Shown here piece by piece: positions 22,801-36,580 of a stretch of 64,000 nucleotides of DNA. Location of the stretch: contig JAGTJL010000041.1 in assembly GCA_020746875.1 (NCBI GenBank), positions 62,001 to 126,000 of the forward strand. Direction: 5' to 3'. The notes beneath the pieces are model-generated. The model saw nothing but the letters and a program-made list of their open reading frames with translations. It did not search any database and had not been told where the DNA came from. The stretch is from Rhexocercosporidium sp. MPI-PUGE-AT-0058 (taxonomy: Eukaryota > Ascomycota > Leotiomycetes > Helotiales). The first letter of the stretch is position 1. Every line of letters begins with the position of its first letter. Position numbers and translations under genes: made by a program.

Positions 22801-23500
22801 TTAAATTTACTTAAAAAGCCGAATCCGTAAAATTAAATAAAACTTACTTAATTAAAAGAAACTCGGCGGAGTCGACGGCGAATAGCGGAGTAAGCGGGTG
22901 AATAACAGAGGCCTTTTACTTTTCTCTTTTTATAATCTCTCGCGCTTTTACTTTTTTTAATTCGTTTATATTCTTAAGGCCGTAATAAAACATTTTTACC
23001 TTTTACTTTTTTAAGAACTTTTACTAATAAGCTAAGCGATTAAAGCGGCCCGCAGCTTTTTATAAGGCCGCGGTTATTTCTTTTTAAGCCCGCAAGAACT
23101 TGTTACGCGCGGCCTTTTCGGCCTCGCGCGCTAAACGTTCTTTTACTTTTAATTTATCTTTTGCCTTTTTAAGAGCATCTTAACTTTTAATTAAAAGTAT
23201 CTCGATATTATACTTTTTATTAATTTTAATATATTTTAAGTAATGACTCGACTTAAAAGATATTATATACGTCTTATTATTTTAAATATAAAATATATAA
23301 AATATTATCTTAAAACCGTTTTTTTCGATTTTATAAAATAAAGCGAACTATTTTCTTTTTTTTTTTAAAAAAAATACTATATCTTTTTCTTTAATATATA
23401 CTTATTTAATTATAATAAAAAAAAAATAACCGTAAGATATATATAATATTTCCTTAAGCTATTTAAACGTAAAAACTACGCTAAACTAAAAAAGAAATAG

Positions 23501-23982
23501 TATTACAAACGCCCCGCGTCCTGTAATATTAGGCCCTAGGACAGCGTAATACTTAAAATTATAAGCTCAAAAAGGTAAGAGTTTTAAAAGAAAATATATT
23601 AAAAGAGTATTACTTTTAAGAGTATCTTTTTAAGAGATTTTAATACTTAAGATTTTATAAGTTATATATTATATAAATATTATTATCGGTAAACGATTAA
23701 AAAGCAAATAAGCCCTTAAATTACGCGACTCCCTCACGTGACGACCGCCAGGACCGGCGGACCGCCAGAGATTTAGCGGTCTCAGCGGTCCTAAAGAAAG
23801 CGAAGGTTTTATAAAGGATTAATACGTCTGCTATTAAATAAGAGCTTTGTGCTTAATAGAAAATAATATTTTAATTATATTAATTATTATTTATTCTACC
23901 GTACGTAATACATTTACTTCTTGATTATTAAAATCAATACTACTTACCATATCTATACCAAGTAAATACACGGACCGTGATA
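23501..23982 (+). repeat. 3' LTR of G1 copy 1
   Basis: 482 bp, starts TATTACAAACGCCCCGCG, ends CGGACCGTGATA. It differs from the 5' LTR mostly by transitions. Confidence 0.9.
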
Positions 23983-25598
23983 TAAGCTTTAGCTTAGGGT
24001 ATAAGACCCAGCACGTAGACGTTATATGTCCCGTGACTTTGCACTTATTGTAATGCTTCTTATTACCGCCTTTGCCGCCTTTAAACGTTTTATTAGCGTT
24101 AAGGTCGGCGTTAGCGCCTATGCGAGCTTCTTCCGAAATTAAGTCGTTAATTAGACTGTTAATATTAATATTTTTAAAATCACTTAACATTTTCTTGTAT
24201 TTACGAGACGAAAAAGCGTCAAAAGAGCTCGGCAAGCCTTTTAGTATTAGACTAGTTATTATAGGCTTAAGAATCTCGTAGTCTAACTGCTTTAGGTATA
24301 CAGCGCTTAATTGAATTACGCTAGTATATTCGTTTATACTCTTATAAAAGCAATAATTAAAATCGACGATTCAATTTATATAGCGGCCGACTAGCTTAAG
24401 CGTTAATTGGCCGAAAGTAAATTAAATAACGTTTTATAATTTTTTAAGCGTATTTTTCTTTTTAAATCGCTCTTGATTTTCTAACGATATAATCGACTTT
24501 AGCGCCTCTAACGCTTTTTGGCTTTGCGTCTTAAAGTAGTCTAGCTTTTCGTAATATTTTACGGCTAGCTCTTAAGAATAAAGGGCTAATACGGCTCTAC
24601 CTCCTTCGGTACCCTTAGCGTAATATAAGAATTAGTCCGGAGGTAAAGCTTTGCCGAAAATATAAGGCATATATTCGCTAATTTCTAAGAATAAATTAAC
24701 GGGATTTATTTACTTAATATAATTAGACTTCCTTATTAATTTCTCTCCTTTAAAGACAGTAGCAACTATTTTAAGTTTATCTCGATTAAATTTAACTTTA
24801 ATTCCTTTAGGTAATTTTATTACTTATAATAATTTATTAAACTATTCTAGTCTTAGACTTTATTTAAGTCTTTATAACCTTATAATAAGGCTACCCTCCT
24901 TAATTTAATATGCCCTAAGTCAATATAAAATCGATATTTAAGGTAAAAAGTCTTGCTAAGGACTTATATATTACCTTACCAAGGGTTTCGCTTAATTAGT
25001 ATTATAATAGGGTTCCCAGCGGTCTGCTTAGGCTCTTATTACAACGCTAGCGCCACTATTAGCTCAATTTTCTTTCACAAAAAGTAAATAAGCTTAATTA
25101 GCTATAACCCTCTCCGAGGATAGCTTTTTATATAATTAATAAAGCCTAAAAATTACTGTAATTTATATTAAATTAATAACGATTCGGACAGCCACTCCTT
25201 AATACAGCCACGCTAACACGCTACTTATAGCCACTACTAGCGCCGTTTAAGTATAAGCACTTAAGAATAAGAAGTTTATTATAAGACTTAAAACCGCAAT
25301 TTAAGTAGCTACGTACGCTTATAACGTTTAAGGACCGCTAGGTTATGATTTCCTTAGGGTTTAGTCTTAAAGTTAAAGTCCTCGGGTCCGTAATACGTCC
25401 TAATCGGGTTAATAAGGGCTTAAAGGGGTTTAGCTTACTTTAGTTAAGAGAAGCTAGTATGGCATTATCAATAAGCGTTTAAACGGAAGCAGCCGAAGCG
25501 GTATTAGCCGAGAAAGCTCGGCTAGTCGTCTCGATCGGGAAGTTGTGTCGGTTGACTAATATTATTGGCCGCCTTAGCGAATTGCCGAATTGCTATTA
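23983..25598 (-). mobile_element. Copia-1 copy 2, gag side right of the Gypsy insertion
   Basis: Continues 16153-17054 after the 6.9-kb insertion and matches 1859-3469 of copy A. It includes a gag stretch with knuckle NKCKVTGHITSTCW (first Cys of the motif is Y here). The upstream gag region is broken. Confidence 0.8.
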
Positions 25599-25917
25599 TA
25601 TGAGAATAAGCGAGCTAATCAGAATAAGGAAGCGCAATAGGTAAGGACACGTAATCAAAAAGAGAGAATTACTTTACTTATTTATTTACTTACTTAAAGA
25701 GTTAAAAGAGCTCTTCGGTAGTTATATATAAAATAATAGCTTTTTTAAAAGCTTTTACGACTACGTAACTGATTACGTAGCTTATACGAGTTACGTAATT
25801 AAATACAAGCGTAATTTCCCGGAATATAAAGGTAATTTCCGGGCCGCGTAAGCAGTGGAAACCCCTTCGGCTATTTTAGGGTAGAATCGGCACGAGTTAC
25901 CGAAGTGAAATCCAACA
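25599..25917 (-). repeat. Copia-1 LTR (5' LTR of copy 2)
   Basis: 319 bp, same sequence as 3470-3782; on the minus strand starts TGTTGGATTTCACTTCGG. It abuts truncated Copia-2 DNA at 25918. Confidence 0.85.
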
Positions 25918-28900
25918 AAAGCTTAATTAATTATTAAATTTCGACATTTTTAAATATAAACGTTAATATAATAACGTAAATTATACTTAAGTCTTTTTCG
26001 TTTCTTTATATTAATTTTTAATTAAGCTAGAAAGTCTTTAGAAAATCCTTTAAGTATTTGCGGTTACTTAATAATTATAATAATTTCGTAATTAATTCTT
26101 TAATAATTATTATATAAACGCTTCGATTCGGTTTGATTACTTTATTATTAACTCGAGTCTTTCGACTTTTATTAATTACTTAGTCTTTATTCTTTTCCTT
26201 TTAAGAGGTTTAAATAAGCCGGAATTTAACTTAATTAAAGCCGGAAATAATAAACGTAAAGTTAACTTTTTGTCTTCTTTTAATTTTAATAATTATAAAT
26301 ACTTTTTATATTTAATTACTTAAGTAAAGCTTTTAATTACTTAAAGTTAATACTTTTTTTTAAATGCTTCCCGACGCTTAAGACCGCGCTTTTGGTCGTA
26401 TAGCTTTTTAAAATAAATTATAATTTATAATATCGATTTCCGCTTAAGGCTTATATTATTTTAAAAGTTTAATATATTACGTAAAATACTTTTCTTAATT
26501 GTATTCTTAAATACTAATTGTCTTAAAGTATCGGCTTATTTTAAAACTTAATTAAAGTGCTCGTAAATAAAAAGTTTAATACTTTTGTTTAATTAAATCA
26601 CTTTTGAGTTCTTATTAACGAGCGACTAAATAAAGTTAAGAGCTATTAAATTAATTAAAAGTGGCGTATTTACTTTTATTAATTTAATTAAAAGAAAAGT
26701 AAATAGTTCTACTTTTAACTTAAAAGCTTAATTAAAGGTTTTAATACCTTCGAGCTCATAAGCTCGTCGACTTTTATAGCGCTTATTGCTTTACTTACTT
26801 ATTCTCTATTTAAAGTAATAAACGGTGTTTTTAATTTTAATATATTAAATGCGCTTAGTCGGTTAATTATAATAAAATTAACGTCTTAATTTCCTTTTTC
26901 TTCTTTTAATATTTCCGTAAAATCTTATAATATTAAGCGCGACTAGCCGATCGCTTTTTTTATATTTAAAGAGTTTAAATAAAAGAGAGTTTCGTTAAAA
27001 GTAATATTCTAAGTTATTATTATATTATATAATTAAAACATTTAAACTTTATAAATATTAAATAAGACGTATTTAATTAAGTAATTAAGATGCGCTTATA
27101 AGTTGACTTTAAAAGCTTTCTTTTAACGGAGAGCTTTTCGGTCTTTAATTATAAAGTAGGCTTTATAATTATACGTATATAAGTTGCTTTAATTAGGCTG
27201 TAAATCGATTATTAGCTTTAGCGTAAACTTAAGGTCATAATACCGAAAATATTATTTAAATTAAGCTTAAAATACTTTATTAAGACTCTTAAAGCCTTTA
27301 CGAGCAAATAGACTTATATTATAAAGAATAATTATTGCTATTATTAATTCCGTTTAAAGCTCCCGGAGTAAATTAGCGGAAAGGCGTATCTTAATTAATT
27401 TATTGATTATTTCTTTACTTACGCGCTTAGCTCCTCTATTAAGTTAGTATATATGTAAGAGGGTAGATTTAATATTAATATTACTTTTTTTATATTACTT
27501 TTTATATTTAATTAATTTATTAATTTTTATAATTAAAGTATTATTATCTTAGCGTATTTTGTAAACCGAGAGCCCGAATTAACGTCTCGTTTACGCTTTA
27601 AACGGTTTAAGAGCATTTAAGACGGCGATTAACTCTTTGGTTTTTAAAAGCCGCTTATGGAATTTCTTATTATATTTGTTTTTAATTAATAAAAGCTAGT
27701 TATTTTTATTAAAGCTTATTAAAAAATCGAATAAATCTTAAGAAATATAATAAAATAGACGAGTAATTACTCTTTTTAATTAACGACCACTTATTACTTA
27801 TTATATAATAATTACCGCATAATGCTCGCATTTTAACCGAGTTAAGCTTTAAATCTCGACGTTACGCGTATTTTTTATTAAGTTTTTTAAAGCTTCTTTT
27901 CTAAGGTAACTTACGCGTAAATACCATAAGTAAGCTTCGTCTACTCGTAATTTTAAATATTATCTGCTCGATTAAAAGCTTTAGCGGATGCTCTTTTTTA
28001 ACGTTAAAAATATTAAAAAGTTATAATTTAGGCGAATTAAAATACAGCGAGTAATTAAAGAAATCGAAAAGTAATTAAAAAGCTTATATTTAAAGAAAGC
28101 TAAGTTAAATTATCGCTATAATTACTTTAAAATTAAACTATTTTTAGCTGTTCCCGTGCGTAAAATATAATTTAAATTATTATATTAAACTCTTATTTAC
28201 AAAAGACGAGCTTCTGAAATAATATTAATATTAAAGCTTTTAATAATTACAACGTTCGAGAAGGTTAAATCGCTTATATTCGGTCCGTTAAAGCCGTGGA
28301 GAGCACTTTTAAAGACTTAAGTACCGCGCCTTTTAATTATTAAGCTTAACGTTCCGGCCTTAACGTTATTATTTATAATAAATTTAATAAAGCTTTTAAG
28401 AATAAGGAGAGCTTTTAAATTTATTAAATAAGTAATAGCTCCGTTATTAAGTAAGGTATTTTTTACGAGCGGATAGTAATTTATATTTATAATAATATAT
28501 ACCCCCGTAATAGCGAGAACTTTATCGAGAAATTTAAGGCTTATAAAGTAAGTCTAAACGTTTTTAAAGTATTTTACTTTATTAAAGTAATTAATTTTAA
28601 AGTTATAAAAATTATTAATATTTAAATAAAAAAGGAATTACTAAAAAATAATCTAAAAGCTAATTACGTTATTAATAATATATTCTTATTAAGTTTAATA
28701 ATTTCTCGGGGGAAGTTAAAGAAGTCGCTTTTTAATTAAAGTCGAGTCTTTTTAATTTCTTTTATTAATAATAAGTTCTTAAGGTTACTCGCTGTCGAGC
28801 CGTCGTAATAATGCCGAAGTCTATAATAATTATATAAGCTTATTATCTTTTATTATTTAAAGGCTATAAGTAATTCCTTATTAAGAGTAAATAATTAATT

Positions 28901-30237
28901 AATATAATTAAGTAAAAAATATTAATTTATTATTTCGAGAGTATTATCTTTTAATAATTTAAAGTGCCGTTCGCGCGCCTATTCCGGTGCGAGCTTCTCT
29001 TACACCGCCTTAATAAAGTCAAATATTATTAGTAGTCTTTTAACGTTTAATAAGTCGTATAAAAGAGTATTTTAATAAGCAGCTTTTTATTTTTAAAACT
29101 ATTCCTTAAGATTAACTCGCTCTGCCTTAATAGTAGCGAGCTTCTTCTTATAAGTAAACTATATTAGCGTGTAAATACTTATTTCCGAAAAGGCGTAATT
29201 TCTCGTAAGGATTTAAAGAAGTAATTAAAAAGTCTATGACTTTAATTAAGGGTTTCCGTTTATTATTTCAGTTAATTACTTCTTTTTTATATAAGCTTAC
29301 TCGTTTTTGTATTTTTTAATTACTTCTTCATAAATAAAAGGATTAATTATTTCTTAAATCTACTTATAAGCTGCCTTATAAGCTCGAGCCTTTTCCGTTT
29401 ATTATACGAGCTTCCTTACGTATTTCCTTATAAAAATAATATATATTAAAGTTATATTCTTAATTATAGCTTTTATAGGCTAAGCTTAAGGCCTTTCTTT
29501 ATAAAGTCGCCAGTATTTTCGTCTTACTTTACTTAAGCTTAGAAGTTATATTTAATAGCTTTTTATTTTATTATATTCTTTAATTATTTAGCGATAAAGG
29601 TTTCGGTTCGGCGTCGAAAAGGTTAAAAGTAATTAATAACGTAAGATTTATTAAATTTTATATTTTATAAAAGATATAAAAAGACTTAAATGCTTAATAT
29701 TAAGAAGTTTAAATGCGCTTATTATAATTAAAAGAAGTTCAATTATTTAAAAAAAAAAGCTAAAATTAAGTCTATTATAATAAAGGAATTGCTTTTGTAA
29801 GCTCCGAGTATTTAATAAAACAAAAGAATTAAATAAGTATCGAGTCTAATTACTTAACTTTTATATTTATTTAAAATAAAATAAAAGAGTTAATAAAAAA
29901 CAGCGGTATAAATTATATTTTATAATAAGGTAGGAAACTTTATAACGTATATAAATACTTTTACTTATAAACTTGCCTTATAGGCTTTATTTAAATTAAT
30001 AGCGTATAAAGAATAGAATATTAACTTAATAGCTTCGTTAATAAAATTTATAACTATAATATAAAAGTAAATTAAAGTATTATAAATAGTTATAATTAAA
30101 TTAAAGTAATTAATTGTTATCTTAAAGCTTTAAGAATTAAGAGAAAACAATTATTCTTTTAAAGGCGGTCTATAATAGCAGAACTTAATTAGGTCACGTA
30201 TAATACTAAGAGAGTAGCTGCCCGTGCCTATACGACA
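25918..30237 (-). mobile_element. Copia-type retrotransposon family 2, 3'-truncated copy
   Basis: Minus-strand element. On its own strand it starts TGTCGTATAGGCACGGGCAG at 30237, then gag-like sequence, a protease motif reading NNGAIT (near 28440), pre-integrase and integrase (about 27000-27950), and stops at 25918 just before RT. The same start and order occur in the adjacent copy 30238-36580, which keeps RT. Truncation coincides with the Copia-1 LTR edge. It lacks about 100 bp present at 35046-35165 of the other copy. Frames are destroyed by RIP. Confidence 0.75.
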
Positions 30238-33200
30238 ACTACTCTTTTATTTTTTAAGACTTAAGAATCTTTTATTTTTCAAGTATCCCTTTATATTTTA
30301 AAAACTAAAGCTTACGTTTGCTTTTAAATTAAAGAATCGTTAAAAGTAATTAACTTTTTAAAATATAATAATTTATATTCTTAAGCTTAATTAATTTTTA
30401 ATAAAATAAAATTATAAATAAAAATTTATAAAAGAATATATAATAATATAAATAAAGCTCTTTAATTAAAAGGTAAACTTATTATATAATTACTTTAAGA
30501 ATAAATAAAAAGTAAAGAATATATATAAAAACTGCTTTAAAGTGAGTCTCTTAAAAGAGTTGCTTTAATTAAACACAAATATTTACTAAGTTAATAAAAG
30601 TAATAAATGCTTTAAATTTCTACTAAAAAAGGTTTTTAATAAATCCATTAGCTGGCATATAATTTATAAAAAGATATTCTATTATAAAATACCCTTTTAA
30701 AACTCTTAACGTAACTATATATTTTAAATATTAATGTGGCGTAACGTAATAAAAATACGCTAATTATTATAGAAAATTGTCCAAACTATTCTTATATTAA
30801 GGCGTAATTCTTAAAAAAATCGCTAAAGTGTTATAAGTTCCTTGCCGGTGCACTTAATTTTAAAAAACTTTACTTATATTATAAACGTAATAATTATATT
30901 TTATAAAACTACTTTTTAAAAAATTAAACTTCTTAAAAATATAAAAATATATTTATTAAAAAATCGCCTTATCTTAATATAATTTATAAAAGAAGCATTT
31001 AATATTATTATAAAGTAAGAGTCGCGCAACTTATAGCTATAAGTAATTATTAAGAAACAAGTGCTAAAAAAGTAATGAATTATTTAATTAATTACATTTA
31101 AGTGCTCTCGAAAAAGATTAATTAAAAAATGAAAAAGCCTTAAAATAATAAAAGCAACGTTTATATATAATATAATTATAATATAAAATATTAATTTAAC
31201 CTTTTTTTAAAATTCCTTAATTTAAGCTAAAATAGCTTATTCTTAATTCTTTAATAGCTTGACTTAAGGTAATAATATACTTAAGTAATTTTTATTTATT
31301 AACTTAAATCGAAGAGTAACCTTTTAAATATAAGTGTCGTATATTAAAGAAATAGTCTTCGCTAATTAATCTTTAATAATATAAAAGCTTAAGAACTACT
31401 CCGTTTACTCTCCTTCGGTAAGCTTATATATTATATTTAAGCCGTTAATAATTAATTTAGCGTCTTTAAAAGCCGAAGTATAGTAAAACACTTAAATATT
31501 ATCGACATAAAATATTATAAACACCGTGCGTTATTTGTTTATAAATATATAAGGCTCCTCTTTATAAGCGATTAACCTTAAAGTTGTTAAAGTATAAGTG
31601 AAGTCATTATATTATAACGCTGGTAAGTCCTTAAGTCCGTAAAATGCGTAATTAACTTTTATTATTATTTCGTCTTATTTAAAATAGTTTAATAGATAAT
31701 AACGTACGCAAGCACTTGTCTTATTTCGTTTAACGTTAATAAAGGCATTTATTATATTAAATTAAATTATTTTTAAATTAAATTAAGTTATAATAACTAT
31801 AGCGATTTTAAAAGAGCAAGTAGTTGAAGTGGCTATATATATTAATAAAATTAACGTTTTAAGCTATAAGTCTCTTTTTATAACGACTCGAGAACGATAG
31901 CGGGTTAAATACCTTAATAAATCGACTTTGGCGTAAAATTTTCATTTTAAGAGAATTAGTTGCTCGGTAGTAAAGGTGTGTTTAACGACTCTTTAATAAT
32001 TACGCGACTTAAGGTTAGTAATTTCTTTAATAACGTCGACTCAGAAGTGCTCTCTTAATAAGTAATGCCTAAAGTCTTTTTAATTTAATAAGTCCTTAGG
32101 CATTTGTGATTAATAAATCCGTAAGAGCTTAATTAATTATTAAATTTCGATATTTTTAAATATAAACGTTAATATAATAGCGTGAATCACGCTTAAGTCT
32201 TTTTTATCTTTTTATATTACTTTTTAATTAAGTCAAAAAGTTCTTAAAAAATCCTTTAAGTGTTCGCGGTTACTTAATAATTATAATAATTTTATAATTA
32301 ACTCTTTAATAATTATTATATAAATGCTTCAATTCGGTTTCGTTACTTTATTATTAACTCGAGTCTTTTAATTTTTATTAATTACTTAGTCTTTTATTCT
32401 TTTTTTTTAAGAAGTTTAAGTAAGCCGGAATTTAATTTAATTAAAGCCGGAAGTAATAAGCGTAAACTTGACTTTTTATTTTCTTTTAATTTCAATAATT
32501 ATAAATACTCCTTATACTTAATTACTTAAGGTAAAGCTTTTAATTACTTAAAGTTAATACTTTCTTTAAGTGCTTCTCGACGCTTAAGACCGCGCTCTTA
32601 ATTATATAGCTTTTTAAAATAAATTTTAACTTATAATATCGACTTCCGCTTAAGGCCTATATTACTTTAAAGGTTTAATATATTATATAAAACACTTCTT
32701 TTAATTACGCTTTTAAACGTTAATTATCTTAAAGTATTAACTCGTTTTAAGACTTAATTAAAGTATTTATAAATAAGAAGTTTAATACTCTTTTTTAATT
32801 AAATTACCCCTGAGTTCTTATTAACGAGCGGTTAAATAAAGTTAAAAGCTATTAAACTAATTAAAAGTAGCGTATTTACTTTTATTAATTTAATTAAAGG
32901 GAGAGTAAATGGCTTTACCTCCGAGCTTAAAAACTTAATTAAAAGTTTTAATACCTCCGAGTTTATAAGCTTATCGACTTTTATAGCGCTTATTACTTCA
33001 CTTAATTATTCTCCGTTTAAAGTAATAGACGGTGTTTTTAATTTTAATATATTAAATGCGTTCAGTCGGTTAATTATAATAAAACCAAAACCAACGTTTT
33101 AATCTCCTTTTTTTTCTTTTAATATTTCCGTAAAATCTTTTAATATTAAGCGCGGCTAGGCGACCGCTTTTTTTATATTTAAAGAGCTTAAATAAAAGAC

Positions 33201-36200
33201 GGTTTTATTAAAAGTAACATTTCGAGTCATTATTATATATTATAATTAAAGTATTTAGATTTCATAAATATTAAATAAAATATATTTAATTAAGTAATTA
33301 AAGTACGCTCGCGGGTTGATTTTAAAAGCTTTCTTTTAGCGAAGAGCTTCTCGGTCTTTAATTATAAGGTAGGCTTTATAGCCGTACGTATATAAGTTAC
33401 TTTAGTCAGGCAATAAATCCGTTATTAGCTTTAGCGTAAGCTTAAGGTCGTAATACTGAAAATATTGCTTAAATTAAGCTTAAAATATTTCGTTCGGACT
33501 CTTAAAGCTTTTATAAGTAAATAAACTATATTATAAAAAATAATTGCCGCTATTATTAATTCCGTTTAAAGCGCTTAAAATAAATTAGCAAAGAGGCGCA
33601 TTTTAATTAATTTATCGATTATTTTTTCCCCTACGCGCTTAACTCTTTTATTAAGTTAATATATATATAAGAAAGTGAATTTAATATTAATACTACTCTC
33701 CTTATATTACTTTTCATATTTAATTAATTTATTAATCCTTATAATTAAAGTAGTATTTTCTTAATATATTTTATAAATTAAGAGCTTAAATTAACGTTTT
33801 ATTTACGCCTTAAATAATTTAAGAGCATTTAAGACGGCGATTAATCTTTTAGTTTAAAAGCCGCTTATTGAATTTCTTATTATATTTATCTTTAATTAAT
33901 AAAAGCCAATTGTTTTTATTAAACCTTATTAAAAAGTCGAATAAATCTTAAGAAATATAATAAAACGAATAAATAATTATTCTTTTTAATTAACGACGAA
34001 TTATTACTTATTATATTATAATTATTACATAATGCTCGCATTTTAATTAAATTAAACCTTAAATTTCTACGTTACGCGCATTTTTTATTAAGTTTTTTAA
34101 GGCTTTCTTTCTTAAGTAACTTACGCGTAAATACTATAAGTAAGCTTCGTTAACTCGTGGCTTTAAATATTATTTATTTATTAAAAGCTTTAGCGAATAT
34201 TCCTCTTTAGCGTTAAAAATATTAAAAAGCTATAATTTAAGCGAGTTAAAATGCGGCGAATAATTAAAAAAACTAAAAAGTAATTAAAAGGCTTATATTT
34301 AAAAAAAAAAGCTAAGTTAAATTATTATTATAATTACTTTAAAACTAAACTATTTTTAGCTGTTCCCGTACGTAAAGTGTAATTTAAACTATTATATTAA
34401 ACTTTTATTTATAAAAGGCAAGCTTTTGAAATAATATTAATATTAAAGCTTTTAATAATAGTAACGTTCGAGAGGGTTAAATTACTTATATTTAATCCGT
34501 TAAGGCCGTAAAAAACACCTTTAAAGACTCGAGTACCGCGGCTTTTAATTATTAAGCTTAACGTTCTGGCTTTAACGTTATTATTTATAATAAATTTAAT
34601 AAAGTTTTTAAGAATAAAAAAAGCTTTTGAATTTATTAAATAAGTAATAATTTTATTATTAAGTAAAGTATTTTTTATAAGCGGATAGCAATTTATATTT
34701 ATAATAACGTATACTTTTATAATAATAAAAGCTTTATCGAGAAATTTAAGACTTATAAAATAAGGTTAAACGTTTTTAAAATATTTTGCTTTTATTAAAG
34801 TAATTAACTTTAAAGTTATAAGAGCTATTAATGCTTAAATAGAAAAGGAATTACCGAAAGGCAGTCTAAAAGCTAATTACGTTATTAATAATATATTTTT
34901 ATTAAGTTTAATAATTTCTCGGCGGAAATTAAGGAAGTCGCTTTTTAGTCGGAGTCGAGTCTTTTTAATTCCTTTTATTAATAATAAATTTTAAGGTTGC
35001 TCGCCGTCGAGCCGTCGTAGTAATATTAAAGTCTATAATAATTAATAACCTTATAATAATAAAAGCAATACTTATATAAATAAGTATTTACTCGCGTATT
35101 TAACGATTAATTTCGTTAAACTAATAGGGTTGCGGGAGCATTTAATTTTCCTTTAAGTATAATATATAAATTTATTATCTTTTATTATTTAAAAGCTATA
35201 TGTAATTCCTTATTAAAAGTAAATAACTAATTAACGTAATTAAATAAAAAATAATAATTTATTATTTTAAAAACATTATTTCTTAATAATTTAAAATGCC
35301 GTTCGCGCGCTTATTCCGGTACGAGCTTTTTTTACACTGCCTTAATAAAGTTTAGTACTACTAGCGGTCCTTTAACGTTTAATAAGTTATATAAGAGAGC
35401 ATTTTAATAGGCCGCTTTTTATTCTTAAAGTTATTTCTTAAAATCAACTTACCTTACTTTAATAATAGCGAGCTTCTTCTTATAAGTAAATTGTGCTAGC
35501 GTGCGAGCACTTGTTTTTAAAAGGGCGTAATCTTTCTTAAAAATCTAAAGGAATAATTAAAAAGTCTATAACTTTAATTAAATGTCTTTATTTCTTATTT
35601 TAATTAATTACTCCTTTTTTATATAAACTTACTTATTTTTATTTCTTAATTACTTTTTAATAAATAAAGGGATTAATTATCTCCTAAATCCACTTATAAG
35701 CTACTTTATAAACTCGAGCCTTTTCCGTTTATTATACGAGCTTTCCTACGTATTCCCTTATAAGAGTAATATATATTAAAGCTATATTTTTAATTATAGC
35801 CTTTGCCGGTAATAATATACTTTGCTTAAGGCCTTTTTTTATAAAGTTATAAATATCTTTATCTTACTTCGCTTAAGCTTAAAAGTTATACTTAATAACT
35901 TCTTTATTTTATTATATTTTTAAATCGTTTAATAATAAGGGTTTCGGTTCGGCGTCGAAAAGGTTAAAAGTAATTAATAACGTAAGGTTTATTAAATTTT
36001 ATATTTTATAAAAAATATAAAAGGATTTAAACGCTTAATATTAAGGAATTTAAATGCGCTTATTATAATTAAGAGGAGTTCGATTATTTAAAGAAAAAGC
36101 TAAAATTAAGTTTATTATAATAAAGGAATTGCTTTTGTAAGCTTTAAATATTTAATAAAAGAGAACGAATTAAAAAGATATTAAGTCTAGTTACTCGGCT

Positions 36201-36580
36201 TTTATATTTATTTAAAGTAAATCGAAGAGTTAATAAAAAATAGCGGTGTAAATTATATTTTATAATAAAGTAGAAAACTCTATAACGTATAATAAATATT
36301 CTTTACTTATGAACTTGCCTTATAGGCTTTATTTAAATTAATAGCGTATAAAAGAAAAAATATTAACTTAATAGCTTTATTAATAAAGTTTATAATTATA
36401 ATATAAAAGTGGAATAAAGGATTACAAGTAATTATAATTAAATTAAAGTGATTAATTATTATTTTAAAAGCTTTAAAAATTAAGAAAATACAGTTATTCT
36501 CTTAAAGGCGGTCTACAGTAGCAGAACTTAATTAGGTTACGTATAGTGCCAAAAGAGCAGCTGCCCGTGCTTATACGATA
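30238..36580 (-). mobile_element. Copia-type retrotransposon family 2, longest copy
   Basis: Minus-strand, 6.3 kb, starting TATCGTATAAGCACGGGCAG at 36580. Gag-like, protease and integrase regions match the neighbouring copy; 30240-32127 adds RT and the 3' end. RT block: YALYGLKD-type wording and FYVDNI (YVDD decayed) at 31496-31516. Its 3' end runs straight into the TGTCGTATAGG start of the next copy at 30237, so that start may be its 3' LTR shared by both units. LTR length could not be measured because each visible start is followed by the same internal sequence. Confidence 0.75.
30750..32125 (-). pseudogene. Copia-2 reverse transcriptase / RNase H remnant
   Basis: Minus strand, from 32125: PKDLL near the start, FINAFINVKRNKTSACVRYY (about 31700-31760), V-N-Y-A-F-Y-G-L-K-D, the D-F-T-x-T-L-T-T-L block, EEPYIFINK, then FYVDNI at 31496-31516. 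This is Copia RT wording (Y-V-D-D at the catalytic site, D to N here). Stops are RIP-type. Catalytically dead. Confidence 0.75.

Larger units (their letters stand above)
17055..23982 (+). mobile_element. Full-length Gypsy/Ty3 chromovirus-type retrotransposon (family G1, copy 1)
   Basis: 6928 bp with LTRs of 481 and 482 bp and a 5-bp target duplication TAAGC (17050-17054 and 23983-23987). Ends are TGTTACGAACG...GACCGTGATA, with the terminal CA decayed to TA. Plus-strand gag, protease, RT, RNase H, integrase and chromodomain remnants follow in Ty3/Gypsy order. It is inserted in the gag-PR junction of Copia-1 copy 2. A second, inverted copy lies at 39789-46695. All frames are broken by RIP. Confidence 0.92.

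Noticed and set aside
23891..24235. 114-codon minus-strand open frame as a gene
   Set aside because: It starts in Copia-1 gag and runs across the insertion point into the Gypsy LTR; a chimeric open stretch, not a gene.
30238..36580. Non-LTR (LINE) origin of the tandem minus-strand repeats
   Set aside because: Protease, then integrase, then RT with a YVD(D) box in Copia order is not LINE-like.
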